Positions 13,506-26,045 of a DNA stretch of 64,000 nt are shown piece by piece; position 1 is the first letter of the stretch, and each line of letters begins with the position of its first letter. The position numbers and the translations under genes were made by a program. This DNA is from Viscum album (taxonomy: Eukaryota > Streptophyta > Magnoliopsida > Santalales > Viscaceae): contig OY728159.1 in NCBI GenBank assembly GCA_963277665.1, positions 1,018,863,343 through 1,018,927,342 of the forward strand. The letters run 5' to 3'. The notes beneath the pieces are model-generated. The model saw only the letters and a program-made list of their open reading frames with translations, was not told the origin of the DNA and made no database searches.

Positions 13506-13515
13506 TGTGGGGGTA
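13506..13515 (+). promoter_or_regulatory. Polypurine tract of the Tat/Athila-like element
   Basis: TGTGGGGGTA lies just before the right LTR and after CCTCGAGGATGAGCAATG, the arrangement typical of the 3' end of Tat/Athila internal regions. It would prime plus-strand DNA synthesis. Confidence 0.7.
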
Positions 13516-13516
13516 T

Positions 13517-15038
13517 TTAAAATATCAACTTTATATCAATATATTGATGGGTTTTTTATTAGAATTCATTAAATATTAATTGATTGAATTTGATATCTGG
13601 GATATATATTAATGTTTTTTGTCTTCATATGCGTGACTGACATTTTGATAAATACCAAGGAAGATATTGCGATTTAGGAATATAAAGGCACCTCGTGACT
13701 TGCCACGTCATGGTTTTGTGAAACAATGAAAGAATGATGAACCTAATATTGAATATTAAACAAAAGAGAGAAATATATCAATTGAATGATGGTTTTCAAT
13801 TATATTGGTTGATCAAGGGAGGTTTCAAATTTTAGAAACTAAAAGTGCTGGAGATAAAGAGAGATTCTAGAGTTAGAAATACACTTTACATGTTGTGTAC
13901 TCATTAAAAAATGTGAAATTATAAAATCTAGGACACTTGTAATAATGGGAAAGAGAATATTTCAAGATGTGTAGCATGTCATGAATGTTTTATGAAATCA
14001 TATTATTAGTCGTGTAGATATTTCATGATGTGAATATGTTAGGGATAGAACAAAACCATGATTTTCAGTGAATTTTTCGACTGAAAGTTATCCTTGACTT
14101 CTCAGAAAACCCTCAAAACATATATTTAACACTTGAAAGATATAAAATCATATCTTATCTTATAAATAAGGGTTACATCTAGAGAAAATTGGTATTATAT
14201 TCCATTTTTGGAGATAATTGACTGTCATGATGATACCGTAGGGTTCCAACCAGGAGTTCTACCAAGATAGGTTTTTATTTTCATATATGTTATTTTTTCA
14301 GTTTTTTTTTATTGTTGGTTTTCTCATTATTTTAATTATATTTTCTTTTCTTTTCATTATTTCTCATTATTTCTCATATTATATCTCTACTAAGTCTTAT
14401 TTTTTATTCATCCTTCATGATCAATAAATAATGGTCAGTTAAATCTTTAGTGGTTGGTAGTAGGGGTGGATTAAACCTAATGAATATCTATAATAGCATA
14501 TGGAAATCGAGTGGCTAGTAAAAATGATTAAAATAATTATTAAAATCATTTAATTTCACCTACCCTAAGAAAAATATGTGTAAACCAATGGCCATGACAT
14601 AGTTGGAGTTGATCATGTTTGCACCAATAGCATATGATTCATTCCGCCTTGAATCCATGATTCGTATTCTTAGGTTGTCAATTACTCTTTACTGGGGATT
14701 ATTTAACATCTTATTTTTATCCAATCGGTTACACCAAGATCAATTGGATTCTTCTCCACTACTTTGTATCCTACTCAATAGGTCTGTCCCATGAGCGATT
14801 TAGGATTATCCTTCATCCAGACCATGAAATTCACCTCTTTTCATTTTTGTTAATTTTAATTACAACCTATGATAAAGGATTAAATAAAATGAAATAAAAA
14901 TTAGAATGACCCAACCATTGATCAATATTTACCATCACTATATTCCCCACTCTATGTGGGATCGACCCTATGAATTTACTATATTATACATTTATAGTTA
15001 GTGTGGCTTGGGTTTCATATAAATAACTAATTTAATCT
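13517..15038 (+). repeat. Right LTR of the Tat/Athila-like element
   Basis: This is the counterpart of 8355-9869. The end motif TATGTGGGATCGACCCTATG near 14955 is better preserved than in the left copy, where the same stretch is changed. The end is placed where the left copy meets its internal region; the host gypsy LTR resumes immediately afterwards. Confidence 0.75.
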
Positions 15039-15165
15039 AACAGTGGATTTATTTAAATATTTTGAATACATCAATTGATTTTTTTTAATATATTATTTTT
15101 AAATTCTATCTTTTTATTTATGTTTTATAAATAAAATTAACATAATATTATCAAAATCGGTGGTT
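15039..15165 (+). repeat. LTR-2, second segment
   Basis: A short AT-rich segment aligning with about 47700-47790 of LTR-3, including AAATTCTATCTTTTTATTT against GATTCTATCCTTTTCAATA. It bridges the Tat/Athila-like insertion and the next insertion. Confidence 0.5.
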
Positions 15166-15720
15166 AACAAAGCCCAAATGCCTTTTTGGTTTTTTATTAT
15201 TTTAGATAATTCCCTATTTTATATTGCGTGAGGGGGAACACAATCATGTCCCCTAGACCTAAATTCACATGGATAGTACATGAACTGGAATATTTAATAC
15301 TGGACTACTCTATAACATTCACTCCCTCACATTGTCTTCATTGATAGTTCCTAGATCCCCACCTATAATAGATGATTGGATTGAATTTCCCCGTACAGAG
15401 TTGTATGGTTCCTAGTAAGATGGCAGTTTCAATACCCACTCTTCATTCCCAGTCTTGTTATATCTGCTTTATTTCATGCTACATTCTCTACTTCCTCCAC
15501 CACGGCCTTATCCTGTGTAGTCTTACTTGACTGCATCATGGCCTGAAGACCCTATGGCTCGAAATCCCATATCCTGAAGGCCCTATGGATTGATTTCCAT
15601 TGGAGGGATAAAGGTCCAAATCGAGTGAATTGTTCCTCTACTATAGTGAATACTATAGTACTACTACATTAACTCATAAATGTCCCTCATTCCATAATTT
15701 GGTAATGGATCATTGGCAGT
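15166..15720. other. Unclassified ~555-bp insertion with distinct base composition
   Basis: LTR-3 has no counterpart to this stretch; alignment to it stops near 15165 and restarts near 15720. It is less AT-rich than its surroundings and contains a short internal duplication (CTGAAGACCCTATGG and CTGAAGGCCCTATGG near 15542 and 15572). I see no long frame, terminal inverted repeat, tRNA-like box or retroelement motif. Confidence 0.5.
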
Positions 15721-18700
15721 ATTATTAATATTGAATTTAATGATTTTATCAAAAATGATTTTATTAAATTATATTTAAATCCTAAATTTATTATAATAGT
15801 AAAAGCAGGATAATATATTGTGAAAAAATAATCCTTTCGCCATTTATGAGAAAATTTTCACTTTATATCTAATATTATAACCCTTTAAGAGTTAAAATGA
15901 TATCACCACAGTTAATGTTTAAATTGGTTATCTAAGTGGGTAAAACAAAAAATAATTATTAAAACACCACATAAAACTATATATATTTTTATTGGATTTA
16001 AACCTCATATTACTTATACATTAATACCTATCCTTTTGGAGGCATTTTTTCAAGATAATGAAATTATTATATTTTAATTTGCTAGGGAATTCCATCATGC
16101 CCCTCACAAGAATAATAAAAGAAAAACTCCTCCCATTACATCATCATGATTTCTGAGCCCTATATCTCGATAATGTCATTCCCAAATCCATTATCAAATT
16201 CTTTATACATATTTATAGTGGTTATGGTCATCCAAAAAGGACAAATCTATGACCTTTAATAGGATATATAAAGGAGTTCCTTGAAATGAGAGGTAATCAC
16301 CTTAAATGATCACATTATTTTTAATTCTTATCTAACCTTTTATAAATATATTATATTCTTTATAAAATAATAAATTTTTTATCATATATAAGTATAAATG
16401 AAATTATGATTATTAATCCACCTTTATTATCCCTTTTTTCATCAAATGATATGTGAAAGAATCGCTTTTATGTATGCATAGCTTACCATCTCCACATAGT
16501 GATACAATTCATTTATCATCACCAAATTTTATTGATCTTTATTTTTATGGTTTTAAACATTATATATATAATAATTATCAAATAATTATAGATATATAAT
16601 TATAATATCCTATCTACCTTCTTACCTTCCAAACTGTTGGAAAATAATAACGTCTCTTGTGTGTACGTGTGGACTACCACCTCCCTGAAGTGATGTTTTC
16701 ATTTTTCATTTTATTTTTAGATGGATGGTGTAGTTAATGTAAATATATGTTATTTATGATATAAAAGTTACTATTAAAATGTGATATATTATTTGACTTT
16801 CTTAATTTCCATCCTTCTAAAAAGTAAAACATTGTTCATGTATACGTACAGCCTACCATCTCCGTGAACAGTGTAATTCATTTTCCTATCTCAACATTTA
16901 TGGATGAATAAAAATATATATAATGAATATATAAGATATTTATATCATGATTAAAATTATGAATATTATTTAACCATGAGAAAAATATAAGTACCAAAAC
17001 TACTGAACCCAAACATACATGAAAAACAAAGTATATATCTCCCAAAACATTGATTTTAATAAATAATTGTTAACAAACAGGTTTCAAAAGGTTCTAAGTA
17101 AATAAATCATGGCATGACAGATATTAGTATGGTTATGGAATATATATACATATATAATTTTTATTTAATATATTAGGGTTTTCAATGTATGAAAATGAAT
17201 TCGGAACTCAGGTAATGGATTTTCATCTTGTTTTTATTTTTTTGAGAAATATGCCATATTCAGTAATTGTTTCTTTCTTGTTATGTATATACTATCCATT
17301 AATGAATATTATGATTATTATATGAAATTTTTTGGTCATTCACATATCCATAATTTTTTATTTCTTTCATGAGTCTTATGATTCAAATTTTATCAAAACT
17401 GTAAAGGGTTTTATGTTATAATGTCATTATTTCACAGGATTGTTTATAATTAAGTTTATAATGATAAATTATTTGGATATACCCATAAATAAAATCATTA
17501 ATTTTATTATAATATGGTTATTTATTGAAAAAACTCGTTTCAGATTCATTTTACTCACTTTATGTTGTCAAGATAATAAAAATATATTTTTAATAAAAAT
17601 TCACTTTGTTTCTCTCTTCGGTTAAAAAAACTTTTTCTTACATATACATGATTTCTAAAATGGTTTTAAATATATATTTAACTATTCCCATTAGATTTTT
17701 TAAATTCATTTTAATTATTTTTTACATTTATAAAAAATTAAAATCAATCTTATTTTCATTTTCTAAATGGTGTACTTTATTTACTTCTTAAACATATTTG
17801 AAAGAAATTCCTTCTTTTATCTCATACAGCAAGAAACAATTTCCACTATTATGACTACTGAATACTATAAATACATCATTATATGATTCCAGTGAAATTT
17901 TAAATGAAAAATATTTTCATATTATTATGTAAATTTTTATTTTTTGAAAATTTATTTTCAAAGTGGAAAGGGTGTTTTTATCCAAAATGTTTTAATGATA
18001 TTATAATGATTTTTCTATTCATACAATACAATAACCCTTGATTTCAATTATGATTTTATAGGGATATTATCCAATTATATGATCCTTACTCTTTTTATGG
18101 GTGGTTTATGTTTATGATAAAAATATTTTTATGAAACCCTTTCCTTTCCCATAGGTTATGCAATGATGAAAAGATGAAATGTTTATGAAACACATTATTA
18201 TTCCATGGGTTATGATATGATAAAAAATGAAATGTAAATAAAACATGTTCCTTTTCCATGGGTTTTTCTCTGAGAAAATGAAATAATTATGAAACCTATT
18301 CCATTTACATGGGTTATTAATGGATGAAAATTTTAAAATATTATGAAACATTTTTCTTTTACATAAGTTATTCTATAATTAAATGCTTTTGAAACCCATT
18401 TCTTTTCATGTGTTATGATATAATGAATAACGAACGATCATATGGACCTCATTGGTATGATTTTTATCATTTGATGGTTTGGGTATATATCTCCCTACAA
18501 TGAATTGGGTAAAGATATATATCTTATGAGATAAATGGTATAGTAATGGGGTGTGAAACTAGTTTTGTAATGGATGATGTCTACAATGATAGTATTAGGA
18601 GTGAACCAAGACTACTACATTATCTTTGGGAGTAAACTAAATACATAATTATTCCCTTGGGAGTGAAACGTGACTATTATGAGGGTTTGGGTAGTGAACC

Positions 18701-19010
18701 CAATCCATTATAATAGTATTGGGTTTAATGCTTGAAATCTATGATGGTTTGGGGAGTAAACCCAATACAATATGTTATTATTTAGAGTTAACCTTGACTA
18801 CTATGATGTTATGGGGAGTGAACCCAGTCCACTATGATAGTATTGGGAGTGAACCTTAAATACTATTATAATATCGAGAGTGAAACCAATCCCATATGAT
18901 AGACTTGGTAGTGAGACTTGAATATTAAGGAAATTATTTTCAATTCATATGTTCATGGAACAATTCCATGTATAACCCTAATGTTGTGCTCTCAAGTGAG
19001 ATGCATGGTT
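15721..19010 (+). repeat. LTR-2, third segment with promoter, hairpins and tandem arrays
   Basis: It aligns with 47860-50510 of LTR-3 in the same order. Landmarks are the matched block 15800-16030, a TATA-like TATATAAAGG at 16264, three hairpin repeats (16461-16873), the ~55-bp array (18115-18425) and the ~30-bp array (18560-18920). The LTR breaks off near 19010 and its last ~200 bp reappear at 32901. Confidence 0.8.
16461..16873 (+). repeat. Three hairpin repeats in LTR-2
   Basis: Copies lie at 16461-16506, 16649-16695 and 16831-16873, spaced about 185 bp. The third keeps arms GTTCATG and CGTGAAC around TATACGTACAGCCTACCATC. CpG sites present in the fresh copies at 63.0-63.5 kb are mostly changed to TpG or CpA here. 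Confidence 0.75.
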
Positions 19011-20026
19011 TTAATTAAAGTTTTCATGATAATTTCTTAAGGGATGATCTCTTTGAGGTAGGTTCATTTCAAAAAGGGGGGGAATATGGGAGTTCAAAAA
19101 TATATATTCTTCATTATTATGGTAGACAATCTATCCCCACATCCCTGTTCTTTAGTGGCATGCATAATGGATCATCGGTATGTGAGACATATCCTTTGGC
19201 CATCATAACTCTGTCAAATCCAATCTAATATTTCTAGGTATCCCAGTAATGGAAATGATTTTTAGGCCAGAAATAATGTACCCAGGTTTCATTCACACCA
19301 TCCTAGGTGGGAATTAGTGAGTGTTCTTTGATATCTTTGAGCTATCCAGTAACCCTGGTAAAATCATTTTTACAGGATCATCATGTGGAAGAATTTCTAA
19401 GAATTATTTTTTTAGGTTGTCAACAAGTCATATCGGGCTTAATAGCTAGGGTGATTTTATCTTAGGTAAGAAAATCCCTACAAAACATAAATTCATTATT
19501 TGGAACACATGAAACAATGCTTTATCCACTACTGATCATGTAATGTTTTAAGGTATCAAAATCATGTCTAGGTGAATATATTGGTTCATTCCTTTGTAAT
19601 AATCAACTACCCATTAGGTCTTCAAAGTAAACTATGAGTGTTTGGTGGGTAACACATTCGGTGAGATCACTAATCAATACACTTAGGTTCCATTGGCATA
19701 TGTTTCACCAATATCTAGTTTCAGGGTATGGATAACCACATCCGTTATAATAAGGTCCAAGTTTTAATTATAAAAGGGTAATTTTGGTGTATTTGGAAGT
19801 CAAGGAACAAATCTTGGCATGATGGGGTAATTTGATCAATGTTGTCCCTTGTCTTCAGAATAAGGGTGTTGTTGATTCACCTTTATAAGATTATCAAAAA
19901 CTAGGAAAAATATCCCACCATAAAATCGTTCATGGAAACCATAAAATCCCTCCCAATCTTTTATAATGTCTCTAGGGCTGGACTATTTTCTATCATTCTC
20001 ACAGTTTTGGACTAAAACTCAATAAT
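19011..20026. other. Unclassified segment left of element B
   Basis: This ~1 kb does not match the LTR expected here. With 32405-32900 it flanks element B, so the two may be halves of one older insertion into LTR-2. A purine run, AAAAAGGGGGGGAATATGG, near 19072 resembles a retroelement polypurine tract. No protein motif was recognised on either strand. Confidence 0.4.
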
Positions 20027-23000
20027 TTTAACACCTCAAGTTTTTATGAATTATTCTTTGAATAAATTAAAATTCGTTCATGGCCTTCATTTATACTACA
20101 CTATGTAATTCTTGATTAATATGAAACAAAAAAGCTAATATTAAACAAAAAAACATATATCAATGAATTAATTACACACAACATTAGGTTAGTCTTTTGT
20201 GACATGCAACACCAAGTTCCTTCGACAACAAGTATTACAAGCAAGACTAAGTTCTACCAAAGTACAGTATACTATTAAAATTATTATAAAAATACTATTA
20301 TAGTTATCACCTAGACATTGGAATAGAAGTTACAAATGATTCAAACTAAAATTTGAAATTATTGATCACAAGGGTATATAAAATTAATCCTTTGTATTCC
20401 AATTAACAACAAATTGGAGTAAGAACAATTTGAAAATAATGAAATTTATTTTTAGAAATACCTTTTATCTATGTACTAACACATTTTATCTCATTAAATT
20501 AAATAAACTAATTTTGATGAATTATTTTAATGTAAATAGTATATTATATATTCATTAAACTATTTAACATGCATATTATATATCTTCTAGACAATGGATA
20601 AGAACAAATCCAATTTTTGGAATGAAAAGATGTATATTTCTAAAAGGTTATTTTATCTCCTTTGAATTTCACACTTATTTTATAACTAAATTTTTCCCAT
20701 TTTATAAATTTTATTTGAAAAAATATTATTCATTTCTGAAATATGGATATCAAACTTATCTTAGGGTGAATTGTTTTTTAATTTTCTAAGAACATGCATA
20801 TTTTTATAAATAGTGAAAAAACTAAATTTTAACTGAAAACAAACTTTTCATCTATTTTATTTATATTAATAAATTACATTATTATTTAGTTATAAATACT
20901 ATTTATATAAATTATAAATACATTAATTAAATTTATGAAATTTTAAACAATTTCAGTTTTAAATTGGATATAAAAACATGTCAAACTTTTAAGCATTTTC
21001 ACTTTAAAAACTTGTGGTTTTGTCCCGTCTCTGGAATTAATTTTAAATTTATATATGCCCCTTCTATTATTTTAAAATGGAAAAACTCATTCCATATTTT
21101 TAATAATAATAATTTATAAATTATAATTTGGTCAGATTAAATTTTTACCAAAATTATTATAGAAAATAGTTAAAATTAATTATAGTGATTAAGATAAAAA
21201 CTAGTTACCATGAGACTAAACATTAACTAAATGCGCAAAATTACATAAAACCTTTTCAAAACACATTATATTGAAATATTTAGACCACATACTATATTTA
21301 ATCTAATATTTTAATTATTTTAGGTACATTATTTATGGGATACCTCTCAATAGTGTTTACCTTTAGGTATTTATCGGAATGCCACTCCTCCTCCACTTTA
21401 AAAGGGCACTGACCACCCTCACTTATTCAAACATATCAATACCTTTTCCTCATAAAAAACCCATCCCTGATTATCTCTAATATCTCCTAATATCAAACTA
21501 TAATACAAAATTTTGTTAGAGATCCAACCAAGGAATTCGTTTTTTGCAAACCAAAAGGAGTTACCCAATGAATAGGTATTGTTCATCTATGTGTATTTTT
21601 GTTTTGTTTCAATATCCACCCCTAAAATTATTCTTATATAAAAATTATATAATAATGTAATTGTATTTAATATACTTATATTTTTTTATTTTTAGGGTAT
21701 GACCTACCCCCTCACACACTTCCATACAGTGGGATACACAATCATCGTTTGTGTGTTTTATAGACTACCACCCCGTGAACTGATGTCCTTCATTCTTCCA
21801 TTACCACATATTATGATTATAAATGATGATGGAATTAATATTTTTATATTTTATATATTATATTTATGAATTATTTATTCTTATTTAATTATTATATACC
21901 ACATACCTTCATTATTTTCATTCTTTGGGAATACGCTAACATCGTTTGTGGACGTGTAGACTACCACCTATTCAAAGCGATGTGATTCATTCGCTCTTTA
22001 CAAGGAATGTATTAAGGGTGGGTTTAATAAAATAATGTGATATATATTAAATAATAATACTAATAGAATTATAATATAAATATATACATATATATTTCAT
22101 TTACATTGTTTTTTTTTCAATATGACAAGAAAAGGGAAACATGGTTCATGCGTGCGTACGACCAACCATCTCAATAAACGGTGTATCTCCTTTCCTATCA
22201 CTAGATTTTACGGGTTAATATAAATTAATATATAATTAGTATACATAATAGTTCTATCATGGTTTACGTTCTATAAATTATGAAATCATGATCAAATTAA
22301 GCCGAACATAAATAAAAAATCAAAACATATAATAAAAAAAGCGGTTATGACTTGAAATGTAACTTTATCATGGGATTGTAAAAAAAAGGTAATATAATGT
22401 TACAAAAAATAATATATTGGGGTATATATATGAATATGGTTCTATTATATAATAATAATAAACATAAATTTATTATAATTTGGCTTCAATATGTATGAAG
22501 GAAGTCAAGTCTTAATTTAAGGAAATTTCTTGTCTCACTTTTATTTATACAAGACATGTGTCATATTCACCACTCATTTATTTTTTTGGTGTATATAATT
22601 ACCATTAATGTACAATGTAATTGTTATCCTTAGATTTATGGTTATTTACATATCCATTTAATTTATTTTCTTTCATGGGGTTAACATCTCAGAAGTTACT
22701 AAATTGGTATAGTAATTTTCAACTCAATTTTCTTTCTTTGAGACATATGTTAAGTTATACAACTATATTATTTTACAAGTTTTATATAATTCCAATATGA
22801 AATTTAATATCATGAATATAATACATTAAATTATATTTTATGATTAATTTAATTTTATTATTTTATGGGGATTTTGAAACAATGTTACTAATGTAGTAAG
22901 AGTTTATTGCTACAATCACATCGTTTATCAAGATTATTTATGATTATGCGTCCATTGATGAAATATTATGATAAATATCTCAAGATATCTCATGAATATT

Positions 23001-24957
23001 CTTATACTATGGTTATTCCTGATATCTTCTAGTGATTTTACAATTCTATCATTCTTTGGTGCTTAATATAATTTGAAAATATTTTTTTTATTAAAATCTG
23101 ACATTATTTCTCTCTTTAGACAGAAATATTTTTTCATTCAAAACTATATTTTATAAAAATGTATTAAAAATTTTTATAATATTTTCCTATGATATTTAAA
23201 TAAAATTTTTGCCATTTATTTTCATTTTTATCAAAATATTTTTAAAAAATGAATCTTCTTCTTTTTTTTCTAATTGAGAAACCTTTCTAAACTTTTTATG
23301 GCACAAAAGGAGTGTTAGACATATATGAATTTATCTATAATCATTGACATATTTTCATTGAATATTCTTTAAAAGTTTACAATATTATATTTTTTATAAA
23401 ATTAATTATGAATATTCTAGAAATTAATTTTTTAAATTGGTTTCCAAACAAAAAATTTGTTTGAAATTATTTATTATTAAAAAGCATTTTAAATGATTAT
23501 CTAAGTTTCCTTTATATGTTTTAAAAGGTTATATTCAAATAAAATTATTTCAAATATTCTGAAAATTTCTTTAATTATTATTCAATTATATTTAAAAAAA
23601 TGATTTCTAAATGACTTATGTTTTATAATGTGTTTTTCAAAGAGGAAATGATATTTTCATTAAAAAATGTATTAAGCCTCATTCATATTTTTTCGAAGTG
23701 GTTTTCAAATAAAATAATTTAGAAAAAAAATTATATCTTAAAATGATTTTTTATTAAAGGTTATTTTCTATAAGAATTTATACAAGGGATCTAACAAATT
23801 CTTTCTCTATCTAAGATGAAATCCTTTGATATTGATTATGATTTATTGGTGATATAATCCAATGAAAACATTCTTATTCTTTATTTGAGTGGATTATGTT
23901 TAATTAGACATGTTTTTTATGGAACGCATTTCTATTCCATAGGTTGTACCCCTATAAAACTATTTTTAAAGCTTCTTCCTTCCATGGGGGTTTCTATAGT
24001 GAAATTATTTTGAAACGTGTCTCTTTTCCAAAGGTTATGAAATGACAAAATGATTATGATACCCAATTCATTTCATAGGTTATGATTTTATTTTTATGAA
24101 ACACATCTCTTTTTATGAGTCATGATATGATGAATGTTTTATTTTCTTGTGGAAACATATGTATGATTTCATTATATGATCGGTGGGACATATATCTCCC
24201 TCTAATGAATTGGGAGAATAATTATATCTCATGATATGGGCATGACTGGAATAAGGAGTGAACTCAGTTCCGTAATACAGGGCTAGAAAGTAGAGTAAAC
24301 ATGGTTAAGTAATACAAGCCTAGAATTTGAATTGATCTTAGTTTAGTAATATTTTGATGGAATGGAAAGTGAAAATAGTTTGATAATATATGCATGAAAC
24401 AGGGAGTAAACCCGGTTCAGTAAAAAACAATGTTTATTATGATGGTCTTAAAAATTATCTTTTACTAATGTGGAAATAATTTTTCTAGGTTTATGTGTAT
24501 GTCATAAATTTTATGTCTTATTCCTATGTCATTCCCTCGTTTATCATAATCATGATTCTCTTATGATTCATGTATTATGTTATTTTAATAATTATTTCAT
24601 GAATCATTTGTATGATCTTTGATATGAAGGATATCATTGTCAATTGTTATGATCACGTTCTCATAGCCTTATGTTCATGTTATACTTACATATCTCATTT
24701 AATTTCACTTTCTAAGCATCTAACCTCACATATTATTATGTCTATTATCCCAATTTTTTTAAAAAATAATTAGGAGTACAAAAGGGGAATATATTTTTGG
24801 GAAACATTGATGATCTTTAACTAGGTTAAAAGATTATGTTCCTTATTTCCAAAGGAACTAAATTATTACAGTCCTAGAGGATTTATTTGTGGAATTTAAT
24901 GGATTTTCATATAAAAATATGTAATATCCATGTGTTTTAATCCTAGGTTTAGTTAGT
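20027..24957 (+). repeat. 5' LTR of element B (subfamily B)
   Basis: It starts at a degraded TGTAACACCC (TTTAACACCT) followed by TTTTTATGAA. It contains an eroded TATA region near 21396 (CTTTAAAAGGG), hairpin repeats at 21741-22184, a short ~55-bp array (23920-24135) and a degenerate array of GTGAAC with TTCAGTAATA-like units (24235-24430). It ends at the primer site at 24958. Confidence 0.8.
21741..22184 (+). repeat. Three hairpin repeats in the element B 5' LTR
   Basis: Copies lie at 21741-21786, 21939-21983 and 22140-22184. The middle copy has arms ACATCGTTTG and CAAAGCGATGT, pairing with one bulge. These arms are unlike those of the other two copies, but the pairing is kept. Confidence 0.75.
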
Positions 24958-24969
24958 TGGTGTCAAGTG
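24958..24969 (+). promoter_or_regulatory. tRNA primer-binding site of element B
   Basis: TGGTGTCAAGTG directly follows the 5' LTR. It matches 7 of the first 8 bases of TGGTATCAGAGC, the site complementary to initiator methionine tRNA used by many plant gypsy elements. This match also fixes the LTR end. Confidence 0.6.
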
Positions 24970-25503
24970 AAATTTTTGTCATCCTTTGGAAACTATGATT
25001 AGAAAACACTATTGAGATCCCTATGGATATTTCTAAGGATATGTCTAAGGATGTCACTAAGGATATGTCTAAGGATGAGTAAAAGAGTAGGAAAATACCC
25101 CTTTATTTTACTAAAGGATAGAGAAAATGGTTTCCTAGAAATACATACCAGTTTGGATACTACAACTGAATGTGTCTATGATATAGATGTATCTAAGGGT
25201 AACAATAATGAAAATACCATATTGGGATAGAATTGATTGGGAACTGGTGCACAACAACATGACCCCCTACACACCTAGTTTCACACTCATAGGGGATATT
25301 CTTTGTAAATTCATAGAATCTTTATGAACCATACTTAAAGAGTTAAACTGAATAAAACCATGAATGACCTAAGATAAACCTAGGGTGTTGTATTTTTAAA
25401 ATAAGGTTTCTTGATTTAGACATATGGTAGGACATTTTTTCATGATTATGAGGTTTTACACTATGATAAGTGTTTCATATGCTTTGATTTCTGGTTTTAG
25501 TTA
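24970..25503 (+). other. Leader of element B, with a 12-bp minisatellite
   Basis: This is untranslated leader between PBS and gag. It aligns with the leader of element G (about 51970-52480), sharing for example CACACCTAG/GGTTT-type text and TTTATGAACC. At 25027-25080 a 12-bp unit, TCTAAGGATATG, repeats about four times. The open frame at 25012-25230 that covers it has no counterpart in G and is probably not a gene. Confidence 0.6.
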
Positions 25504-26045
25504 ATGGTGGGAACTAGAAGCAACAAGGTTGAAATTTAATATGACAAGAAATTTCAAAATTATAAATCCAAAGGAATTATGGCAATAGTGATGGATGTTT
25601 TGATTATTAAAAATTAATTTTCATGGAACATGATTAACAATGTGTACTATAAACAACTCTCAGAATTAAAAAAGATAAGAGGGAATGAGTAAACTGAGAA
25701 TTCGAGTAATGGAGACCATAGGAGAAAGAAGATTTAGTTTCTTTTATGTCGAAAATGTGGGAAGAAACACCCTAGGGGTGTATTAGAGGGATAATAAGAT
25801 GTTTTAAATATGGAAATAAGGTCAAAAAAAGTAAATGTAAATGTAAAATAAAAAGTTCAATTAACACAGTTGATGAAAACAATGGCCACTCTTAGATATC
25901 ATTGACTGTTGAATTATTTGAATGTGGAAATTATGAGAATTATTCAAATAAATTTCATAGGGGTAAATATCATAATGGAAATAAGAAAGGTTTTATGAGT
26001 AATATTCTTTCTAATGATGACAATGATACCTTGGTAAATATATGA
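25504..26045 (+). pseudogene. Ty3/gypsy Gag remnant, element B
   Basis: The frame starts MVGTRSNKVE at 25504, like plant gypsy Gag N-termini (MVRTRS-type), then meets a stop. Near 25746 a zinc-knuckle region reads CRKCGKKHPRGV, matching the family CxxCGKxHxGxC pattern. The second knuckle follows as CFKYGNKVKKSKC, where a Cys has become Tyr. Gag would form the particle and bind genomic RNA; this copy is broken by many stops. Confidence 0.65.

Larger units (their letters stand above)
8355..15038 (+). mobile_element. Tat/Athila-like (Ty3/gypsy) LTR retrotransposon nested in LTR-2
   Basis: Two ~1.5-kb terminal repeats (8355-9869 and 13517-15038) align along their length. They share GAATTCATT with AATATTAAT near the start and GGGTTTCATATAAAT near the end. 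The right LTR keeps TATGTGGGATCGACCCTATG, a hallmark of Tat/Athila LTR ends. A TGTGGGGGTATTT polypurine tract precedes the right LTR. Flanking gypsy LTR sequence continues on both sides. The internal region has no recognisable pol, so this may be a non-autonomous or heavily deleted copy. A target duplication is not clear. Confidence 0.75.

Noticed and set aside
17440..17791. Two hydrophobic frames of 61 residues resembling small membrane proteins
   Set aside because: They are Phe/Ile/Leu-rich because of TTT/ATT-rich LTR sequence, lie within LTR-2 and are not kept in LTR-3.
25012..25230. 72-residue frame with repeated Leu/Arg/Met residues
   Set aside because: It is produced by a 12-bp minisatellite in the element B leader, upstream of the Gag ATG, with no counterpart in element G.
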